NCBI GenBank assembly: GCA_017549285.1
Contig: JAFYVE010000027.1
Span: forward strand, 16,835-80,834
Origin: Clostridia bacterium
GTDB taxonomy: Bacteria; Bacillota; Clostridia; Oscillospirales; Acutalibacteraceae
Length of the DNA: 64,000 nucleotides
Direction of reading: 5' to 3'
The number at the start of each line of letters is the position of its first letter. Position 1 is the first letter of the stretch. The position numbers and the translations under genes were made by a program. The notes under the pieces are model-generated. The model was not told the origin of the DNA. It ran no database searches and saw only the letters and a list, made by a program, of their open reading frames with translations. This document shows positions 58,007 through 64,000 of the stretch, piece after piece.

Positions 58007-59469
58007 TGAAAAAAGTTCTCGCATTTGATTTCGGCGCATCAAGCGGCAGAGCAATTCTCGGCACATTTGACGGCGAAAAAATCACACTTGAAGAAATTCA
58101 CAGATTCTCAAATGACCCTGTAAAAGTCGGTCGCACATTCTACTGGGATGTTTTAAGACTTTTTCACGAAATCAAGCAGGGCATTCTCAAAGCAAAGCAG
58201 TATGGTGAGATTGACAGCATCGGTATCGACACATGGGGTGTTGACTTCGGTCTTATCGATGAAAAAGGCTATCTTCTTGAAAACCCCGTTCACTACCGTG
58301 ATGAAAGAAATGTGGGTATGATTGAAGAAGCAAGAAAATATATGTCAAAAGCTGAAATGTATGACAGAACAGGCATTCAGTTTATGGATTTCAATACACT
58401 TTTCCAGCTTCTTTCAATCAAAAAGAACAGACCCGAGCTTCTTGAAAGAGCAGATAAGCTTCTCTTTATGCCCGACCTGTTTACATATATGCTCACAAAC
58501 AACAAGGTTTCTGAGTATTCAATCGCAACAACATCACAGATGGTCAATATTGATACTCAGGACTGGGATTATGAGCTTCTTGATGTTATGCATCTTCCCA
58601 AGCACATCCTCTGCAAGATCGTTCCCTCAGGCGCAAAGGCAGGTCACCTCAGACGTTCACTCAGAACAGAACTCGGACTCGGTAAAATCCCCGTTATTTC
58701 AGTCTGCGGTCACGATACACAGAGTGCAATCACGGCTATTCCCAGTGAAAGCAAAGATTTTGCATTTATCAGCAGCGGCACATGGAGCCTTTTCGGAACA
58801 GAGCTTGATGAACCCGTTGTGAATAAAAAAGCTCAGGAACTCAATGTCACCAACGAAGGCGGTTACAACTATACAACTGCATTTCTCAAGAATATCTGCG
58901 GTCTGTGGCTCATTCAGGAGAGCAGACGCCAGTGGATAAGAGAGGGCAAAGAATATTCATACGCACAGCTTGAGCAGGAAGCACTCAAGGCAGAGCCATT
59001 CAAGTGCTTTATCGATCCCGACGCTCCCGACTTTGTTGCTATGGGTGATATGCCTGAGAGAGTACGTGAATTCTGCCGTAAGACAGGTCAGTATGTGCCT
59101 GAAACAGTCGGCGAAGTTATGAGATGTATCTATGAAAGCCTTGCTATGAAGTATAAATACGTTCTTGCAGGTATCGAAGACTGTGTAAGCAAGAAATATG
59201 ACAGAATCCACGTTATGGGTGGCGGAACAAAGGACACATTCCTCTGCGCACTTACTGCGTCAGCTTGTAACAGAACAGTTTATGCAGGTCCTATCGAAGC
59301 AACAGTCCTCGGTAACGTAGCTGTTCAGCTTATGGCTTCAGGTGATATCAAAGACATTGCTGAAGCAAGAAAAATAATTGCAAAAGGCGAAAATCTTAAG
59401 GTTTACAACCCCGTCGATGCAGACAAGTGGGAAGAGGCGTATAAGAATTTTGTTAAAATAGTAAAATAA
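58006..59469 (+). CDS. rhaB: Rhamnulokinase/fuculokinase-type FGGY sugar kinase
   Basis: A 487-residue FGGY kinase. FDFGASSGRAILGTF near 6 is the phosphate-1 motif, SIGIDTWGVDFGLIDEKGYLLENPVHYRDERN near 72-103 the sugar-binding region typical of RhaB, FISSGTWSLFG near 255, and HVMGGGTKDTFLCALTASACNRTVYAGPIEATVLGNVAVQLMA near 402-444 the adenosine-binding region. Sequence type is RhaB (L-rhamnulose kinase). With L-fucose isomerase next downstream, it may phosphorylate L-fuculose instead or as well. GGAGG lies 11 bases before the ATG, which overlaps the previous stop by one base. Confidence 0.85.
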   Translation: MKKVLAFDFGASSGRAILGTFDGEKITLEEIHRFSNDPVKVGRTFYWDVLRLFHEIKQGILKAKQYGEIDSIGIDTWGVDFGLIDEKGYLLENPVHYRDERNVGMIEEARKYMSKAEMYDRTGIQFMDFNTLFQLLSIKKNRPELLERADKLLFMPDLFTYMLTNNKVSEYSIATTSQMVNIDTQDWDYELLDVMHLPKHILCKIVPSGAKAGHLRRSLRTELGLGKIPVISVCGHDTQSAITAIPSESKDFAFISSGTWSLFGTELDEPVVNKKAQELNVTNEGGYNYTTAFLKNICGLWLIQESRRQWIREGKEYSYAQLEQEALKAEPFKCFIDPDAPDFVAMGDMPERVREFCRKTGQYVPETVGEVMRCIYESLAMKYKYVLAGIEDCVSKKYDRIHVMGGGTKDTFLCALTASACNRTVYAGPIEATVLGNVAVQLMASGDIKDIAEARKIIAKGENLKVYNPVDADKWEEAYKNFVKIVK

Positions 59470-59473
59470 TACA

Positions 59474-59616
59474 GAATGAGCAATGAGAAATTAGTAATGA
59501 CGGAAAGGGCTTCGCCCTTTGAACTATTACAGATATGGTTTATGTGTTTAATCCATTTTATAATCAACACCGTCAGGTGTTCCGAAACTCCTAACTCCTA
59601 ACTTCTCACTCCTAAC
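59474..59616. repeat. Imperfect inverted repeat and small hairpins between the kinase and fucI
   Basis: GAATGAGCAATGAGAAATTAG... at 59474-59504 is loosely the inverse of CTCCTAACTTCTCACTCC at 59588-59606. Hairpins AAAGGGCTTCGCCCTTT (59504-59520) and CACCGTCAGGTG (59569-59580) lie inside. The AAAGGGC/GCCCTTT stem also occurs in the element at 3481. Confidence 0.45.
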
Positions 59617-59670
59617 TAAAAAGCAATTTAAGTGAACAATTTCACTTTATATAAAGAAAGGTTGATACAA

Positions 59671-61479
59671 ATGGCAGAAAAAAGATTTGCAGGCGAATAT
59701 CCCGTTATCGGTATCCGTCCTGTTATCGACGCAAGAAAAGGACCTCTTGACGTAAGAGGCTCACTTGAAGAGCAGACAATGGGTATGGCTCAGGCTGCTG
59801 CTGAACTTTTCAGAAACAACCTCAAGTATTCAAACGGTGAACCCGTCAAGGTTGTTATTTCTGACTGCACAATCGGCAGAGCAGGTGAAACAGCCAAGTG
59901 TGCTTCACAGTTCAAGAAGGAAGGCGTTGATATCACTCTTTCCGTTACTCCCTGTTGGTGCTACGGCAGCGAAACAATGGATATGGATCCCAACACAATC
60001 AAGGGTGTATGGGGCTTCAACGGTACAGAGCGTCCCGGTGCAGTTTATCTTGCAGCTGTTCTCGCTTCTCACGCACAGAAAGGTCTTCCCGCATTCGGCA
60101 TCTACGGTCACGAAGTTCAGAATATGGACGAATCAGCTCAGATTCCCGAAGATGTAAAAGAAAAACTTCTCCGTTTCGGCAGAGCTGCTGTTGCTGTTGC
60201 TACAATGAGAGGCAAGTCATACCTTCAGATCGGTTCTGTATGTATGGGTATCGGCGGTTCAATCATCGATCCTTCATTTATTGAAAGCTACCTTGGTATG
60301 AGAGTTGAATCTGTTGACGAAGTTGAAGTTATCAGACGAATGACAGAAGGCATCTACGATAAGGAAGAATATGAAAAGGCTCTTGCATGGACACTTGAAA
60401 ACTGCAAGGAAGGCTGGGACAAGAACCCCGATTTCGTTAAGAAGTCAGACGAAGAAAAGGCTGAATCATGGGAATTTGTTGTCAAGATGATGTGCATCAT
60501 CAAGGACCTTATGAGCGGCAACAAGAAGCTTGAAGAACAGTTCTCTGAAGAACAGATCGGCCACAATGCTATTGCAGCAGGTTTCCAGGGTCAGAGACAG
60601 TGGACAGACTTCTATCCCAACTGTGACTTCCCCGAAGCAATGCTCAACACATCATTTGACTGGAACGGCGCAAGAGAACCCTACATCCTCGCAACAGAAA
60701 ATGATGTTCTCAATGGTCTCGGAATGCTCTTCTCAAAGCTCCTTACAAACAGAGCTCAGATTTTCGCTGATGTCCGTACTTACTGGTCAGGTTCAGCTGT
60801 AAAGAGAGCTACAGGTTATGATATCGAAGGCAAGGCAAAGGATTGCGACGGCTTCATTCACCTTATCAACTCAGGTGCAGCTTGTCTTGACGCCTGCGGT
60901 GAAGCTAAGGATGAAAACGGCAATGCTGTTATCAAAGAGTGGTGGGATGTAACAGAAGCAGACCAGAAGGCTATTCTTGAAGCTACAGACTGGTGTGCTG
61001 CTGACAACGGCTACTTCAGAGGCGGCGGATTCTCTTCACACTTCGTTACAAAGGCTGAAATGCCCGTAACAATGATCCGTCTTAACCTTGTAAAGGGTCT
61101 CGGCCCCGTTCTTCAGATTGCTGAAGGCTGGACAGTTGCTCTTCCCGATGATGTTACAAAGACTCTCTGGGACAGAACAGACCCCACATGGCCCTGTACA
61201 TGGTTCGCACCCAGATGCGACGGCAAGGAAGGCAGCCCCTTCAAGACAGCTTATGACGTAATGAATAACTGGGGTGCAAACCACGGTGCTATCTCTTACG
61301 GTCATATCGGTGCAGACCTTATCACAATGTGCTCAATGCTCAGAATTCCCGTATGTATGCACAACGTACCCGAAGACAAGATTTTCCGTCCCGCAGCATG
61401 GAATGCATTCGGTATGGATAAGGAAGGTCAGGACTACAGAGCTTGCGCAGCTTACGATCCTCTTTACAACAAGTATTAA
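59671..61479 (+). CDS. fucI: L-fucose isomerase
   Basis: A 602-residue cytoplasmic enzyme converting L-fucose to L-fuculose, usually with Mn2+. [37 protein letters not shown] opens the protein. [41 protein letters not shown] near 95-135 and the metal-ligand region [28 protein letters not shown] near 325-352 are characteristic of FucI. The ATG at 59671 follows AAAGG; an in-frame ATG at 59632 lacks a site. The isomerase follows the kinase after a 200-base repeat-rich spacer. Aldolase and lactaldehyde reductase genes were not seen. Confidence 0.93.
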   Translation: MAEKRFAGEYPVIGIRPVIDARKGPLDVRGSLEEQTMGMAQAAAELFRNNLKYSNGEPVKVVISDCTIGRAGETAKCASQFKKEGVDITLSVTPCWCYGSETMDMDPNTIKGVWGFNGTERPGAVYLAAVLASHAQKGLPAFGIYGHEVQNMDESAQIPEDVKEKLLRFGRAAVAVATMRGKSYLQIGSVCMGIGGSIIDPSFIESYLGMRVESVDEVEVIRRMTEGIYDKEEYEKALAWTLENCKEGWDKNPDFVKKSDEEKAESWEFVVKMMCIIKDLMSGNKKLEEQFSEEQIGHNAIAAGFQGQRQWTDFYPNCDFPEAMLNTSFDWNGAREPYILATENDVLNGLGMLFSKLLTNRAQIFADVRTYWSGSAVKRATGYDIEGKAKDCDGFIHLINSGAACLDACGEAKDENGNAVIKEWWDVTEADQKAILEATDWCAADNGYFRGGGFSSHFVTKAEMPVTMIRLNLVKGLGPVLQIAEGWTVALPDDVTKTLWDRTDPTWPCTWFAPRCDGKEGSPFKTAYDVMNNWGANHGAISYGHIGADLITMCSMLRIPVCMHNVPEDKIFRPAAWNAFGMDKEGQDYRACAAYDPLYNKY

Positions 61480-61494
61480 TTTACGGCTATATGT

Positions 61495-61519
61495 CCCCAC
61501 GGAATCCCGTGGGGATTTT
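61495..61519 (+). terminator. Terminator of fucI
   Basis: An 8-bp perfect stem CCCCACGG / CCGTGGGG followed by ATTTTTG. Confidence 0.9.
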
Positions 61520-61524
61520 TGTTG

Positions 61525-61553
61525 TTGATATTTCTTCCGGGTCATGCTATAAT
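61525..61553 (+). promoter_or_regulatory. Sigma-A promoter of the cobalamin-riboswitch transcript
   Basis: TTGATA 61525-61530, a 17-base spacer, and consensus TATAAT 61548-61553. Confidence 0.75.
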
Positions 61554-61589
61554 AATCGAAAATGAATAATGATATAAGAAGATACGGTT

Positions 61590-61770
61590 TGAAAAGCTGT
61601 AGGCTCAGTAGATTAAAACGGGAATCCGGTGTGAATCCGGAGCAACCACCATTACTGTATTTGACAGGAGAAAGCACAGGTGCCATTGGAAGTTCGTTCT
61701 GAGAAGGCGTGTTTTCACAGCAGAGTAAATCTGCTCATCATAAGTCAGGAGACCTGCCGTGTCTTTTCAG
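61590..61770 (+). promoter_or_regulatory. Cobalamin riboswitch
   Basis: Core elements in order: ACGGGAATCCGGTGTGAATC at 61618-61637 and the B12-box region AAGTCAGGAGACCTGCCG at 61742-61759, with the peripheral stem GCAGAGTAAATCTGC between. Downstream, GCCG...CGGC and TGGAT/ATCCA stems with GGGTTTTTT at about 61800-61852 could be the expression platform. It should switch off the ECF transporter genes at 61940 onward when B12 is plentiful. With flanking fucI terminator and promoter it accounts for the gap 61480-61939. Confidence 0.88.
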
Positions 61771-61939
61771 GTTCAACACAGCTTGGGTGCGAAGCGTGCA
61801 GCCGATTTATCGCCGTATTGCGGCTTTGGATTTGTTCGATCCAGGGTTTTTTCGGTGTTGTTTATAAATCAGTTGTACTCTTTTGACGTTTGTAGTTGAA
61901 AGAGTATTTTTTATTGTATTGAGAAAGGATGTGATAATA

Positions 61940-62830
61940 ATGCGTGACAGCTTTGCGGAGTATCATCCGTTTATAAATTTACTGTATTTTGCACTGGTAA
62001 TCGGTTTTTCTCTTGCTGTCAGTCATCCGCTGATACAGATTATATCTCTTTTATGTGCTATAGTTTATCTTCTGACTGCAGAAGGCAGAAAAAGCATGGG
62101 ATTTGTTCTGAAACTCGGTCTGCCTATGGTGCTGCTGACCGCCATTATAAATCCTCTTTTCAATCATGAGGGGAGTACCGTTTTGCTTGAATTTTCAAAC
62201 GGAAATCCGCTTACACTTGAAAGTATTCTGTACGGCTTGTCCGCAGGAATAATGCTTGTTACTGTTCTGTTGTGGTTTTCATCTTTCAGTCGTGTAATGA
62301 CTACTGATAAATTTATTTATCTTTTCGGCAAAATAATGCCTGCGTTGTCACTGATTCTGAGTATGACTCTTCGGTTTGTGCCGAAATTCAGAGCTCAGAT
62401 GACTACTGTTGCAGATGCGCAGAGATGTATCGGCAAGGATGTGTCTGACGGCAGTCTTCTTAGCCGTATAAAAACAGCAAGCCGCATTTTTTCAATTATG
62501 GTAACATGGTCACTTGAAAATGCAATTGAAACTGCTGACAGCATGAAAAGCCGTGGCTACGGTCTCAGAGACAGAACATTTTTTTCGGTTTATAAATTTG
62601 ATGAACGTGATAAATATGCCCTGATATGGTATTGCTTCTGCGGAATGCTTCTTACTGCAGGTGTAATACTGTCAGCTTTCGGCTTCAGTTATTTTCCCGT
62701 TATCAGCCATACATCGTTTGATATGAAAACGATACCGTTTTACTGTGTATTTTTTGCTCTTTGCATTACACCCGTAGTATTGAATTTAAAGGAGGAGATA
62801 AAATGGAAAATTTTGCGTTCAGAAATGTAA
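61940..62830 (+). CDS. Energy-coupling factor transporter transmembrane protein (EcfT)
   Basis: A 296-residue membrane protein with about five or six helices. The coupling region SMTLRFVPKFRAQMTTVADAQRCIG near 148-172 and the Ala-Arg-Gly-type motif ADSMKSRGYGLRDRTF near 205 are hallmarks of the ECF T component, which links the ATPases to a substrate-binding S component. The ATG at 61940 is preceded by AAAGGATGTGAT. Regulation by the cobalamin riboswitch upstream suggests a substrate related to B12 (cobalamin, a corrinoid precursor or cobalt). The S component was not seen and may lie past the window end. Confidence 0.88.
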   Translation: MRDSFAEYHPFINLLYFALVIGFSLAVSHPLIQIISLLCAIVYLLTAEGRKSMGFVLKLGLPMVLLTAIINPLFNHEGSTVLLEFSNGNPLTLESILYGLSAGIMLVTVLLWFSSFSRVMTTDKFIYLFGKIMPALSLILSMTLRFVPKFRAQMTTVADAQRCIGKDVSDGSLLSRIKTASRIFSIMVTWSLENAIETADSMKSRGYGLRDRTFFSVYKFDERDKYALIWYCFCGMLLTAGVILSAFGFSYFPVISHTSFDMKTIPFYCVFFALCITPVVLNLKEEIKWKILRSEM

Positions 62831-64000
62831 GCTTTGCATATCCTGAGCAGGAAAATAATGTTCTCAGTGATATCTCCTTGCATATTTCAGACGGGGAATT
62901 CCTGATTGTCTGCGGTCCTTCGGGATGCGGAAAATCCACCTTGCTGAGACATATGAAAACCTGTCTTGCTCCTCACGGGAGAATTCAGGGAGATATACTT
63001 TACAAGGGAAAGTCTCTTTCTGAAACAGATGAGCGGACTCAGGCTCAGGAAATCGGATTTGTTCTGCAGTCACCTGAAAATCAGGTTGTAACAGATAAAG
63101 TCTGGCATGAACTTGCATTCGGACTTGAAAGTCTCGGTGTTGATACAGCTTCAATCCGTCGTCGTGTGGCTGAAATTGCTGCATTTTTCGGCATTGAAAA
63201 CTGGTTTTACAAAAACGTATCTGAGCTTTCAGGCGGACAGAAGCAGATTTTAAGTCTTGCTTCCGTAATGGCTATGAATCCTGAAATCCTCGTTCTGGAT
63301 GAACCTACAGCACAGCTTGATCCCATTGCGGCATCTGAATTTATTTCTCTTTTAGGTAAAATAAACAGAGAGCTGGGTATTACTGTTATTCTTACCGAGC
63401 ACAGACTCGAAGAGGCATTTCCTTTTGCAACAAGAGTTGTTGTTATGGAAAAAGGCAGAATTATATGCGATGATTCACCTGAAAAGGTAGGACTCAGCCT
63501 TCGTGATAAGGATAACTCAATGTTTCTCGCAATGCCTGCAGCAATGCGTGTGTGGGCGGCAGTTGATACAGACATTCCTTGCCCCGTTACGGTGCGTGAC
63601 GGAAGTGAATTCCTGACAGCAAGAAACACAGAAAAAGCTTTGCTGCCGATAACTGAAATAAAACAGCATGAATATGACGAAACCATTCTGCAGTGTGACG
63701 ATCTGTGGTTCAGATACGAAAAAGACCTGCCCGATGTGGTCAAAGGCTTTTCATTCACTTTACATAAAGGTGAATTCTATGCAATTCTCGGTGGAAATGG
63801 TGCCGGAAAAACAACATCACTCAAAGTTATTTCAGGACTCAGAAAAGCTTATCGTGGTACGGTGACTCATAAAGGCAAGGTGGCATTTCTGCCTCAGAAT
63901 CCGCAGGCACTTTTCGTCAGACGCACAGTCAGAGAAGATCTGTATGAGGTTTTTGATGGCATGAAAATTTCAAAGGCAGAAAAAGATGAAAAGCTTGCAA
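62803..64000 (+). CDS. ECF transporter dual ATP-binding protein (3' end outside window)
   Basis: An open frame of 399 codons from ATG 62803 to the window edge with no stop. GGAGG lies 8 bases before the ATG, and the start overlaps the EcfT gene by 28 bases. The first ATPase domain has Walker A GPSGCGKST near residue 34, Q-loop FVLQSPENQV near 86, signature LSGGQKQIL near 142, Walker B ILVLDEPTAQLD near 162 and the H-loop histidine in TEHRLEEAF near 198. A second ATPase domain starts near 288 with Walker A GGNGAGKTT near 328 and QNPQALFVR. This tandem layout is that of YkoD/EcfA1A2-fused proteins. It powers the EcfT-linked importer. Confidence 0.9.
   Translation, partial: MENFAFRNVSFAYPEQENNVLSDISLHISDGEFLIVCGPSGCGKSTLLRHMKTCLAPHGRIQGDILYKGKSLSETDERTQAQEIGFVLQSPENQVVTDKVWHELAFGLESLGVDTASIRRRVAEIAAFFGIENWFYKNVSELSGGQKQILSLASVMAMNPEILVLDEPTAQLDPIAASEFISLLGKINRELGITVILTEHRLEEAFPFATRVVVMEKGRIICDDSPEKVGLSLRDKDNSMFLAMPAAMRVWAAVDTDIPCPVTVRDGSEFLTARNTEKALLPITEIKQHEYDETILQCDDLWFRYEKDLPDVVKGFSFTLHKGEFYAILGGNGAGKTTSLKVISGLRKAYRGTVTHKGKVAFLPQNPQALFVRRTVREDLYEVFDGMKISKAEKDEKLA

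Noticed and set aside
59632-59670. Upstream in-frame start for fucI
   Set aside because: It lacks a ribosome binding site, while ATG 59671 has AAAGG at the right distance and matches the usual family start.
62864-63758. Minus-strand frames over the end of the window
   Set aside because: They are antisense to the ECF dual ATPase, whose Walker and signature motifs are unambiguous on the plus strand.

Overview
The window looks like a chromosomal segment of a low-to-moderate-GC, spore-forming member of the Clostridia, most likely a gut Oscillospiraceae/Ruminococcaceae relative. The evidence is spoVAD and spoVAE homologues, a CIRCE operator on htpG, a T-box leader on ileS, a cobalamin riboswitch, a Firmicutes-type GalT, DUF4317 and DUF896 proteins, a C-terminal dockerin on a large secreted protein, and L-fucose/rhamnose genes. 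The taxonomic placement is inference. Most promoters seen are near-consensus sigma-A sites, often with an extended TG before the -10.

Layout. 0-3.5 kb: tail of a sodium/solute symporter, an acyl-CoA synthetase, a Gfo/Idh/MocA oxidoreductase. 3.9-9.3 kb: two complete polar amino acid ABC importers with a YerC/TrpR-like regulator between them. 9.5-15.4 kb: tRNA-Leu, then a minus-strand cluster malQ - type IIA topoisomerase B - topoisomerase A. 15.5-18.4 kb: two hypothetical membrane proteins and a CapA-family protein. 18.6-23.1 kb: secG, tRNA-Lys, a four-helix-bundle gene, an SH3 protein, a class A penicillin-binding protein and ruvX. 23.2-31.9 kb: nadE, a YebC-family gene, a 1171-residue secreted phosphodiester-glycosidase/dockerin protein, then T-box-controlled ileS. 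32-43.6 kb: oxidoreductases, a lipoprotein, a CofE-like protein, a fucosidase/nitroreductase/beta-helix operon, a flavin reductase, DUF4317 and a small phosphatase. 43.7-45.2 kb: a small, regulation-rich locus (XRE regulator, orphan gene, repeat arrays) ending at tRNA-Ser. 45.3-55.9 kb: GPH transporter, LTA-synthase-like enzyme, spoVAD, DUF896, galT, an SGNH hydrolase, an SH3/C39 protein, htpG and spoVAE. 55.9-64 kb: rlmA-like methyltransferase, a lipoprotein, a rhamnulokinase-like kinase, fucI, and a cobalamin-riboswitch-controlled ECF transporter that runs off the end.

The intergenic DNA is unusually structured. (a) A nested palindromic family bounded by AATTTGTCG...CGACAAATT recurs at six or seven places, and at four minus-strand genes its end coincides with the stop codon. 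(b) Two arrays of unrelated short hairpins joined by a shared ATATCAC-type linker each lie next to a tRNA gene. (c) A 265-bp element with 23-bp terminal inverted repeats looks like a MITE. No CRISPR array, prophage, complete insertion sequence or recognisable defence system was seen.
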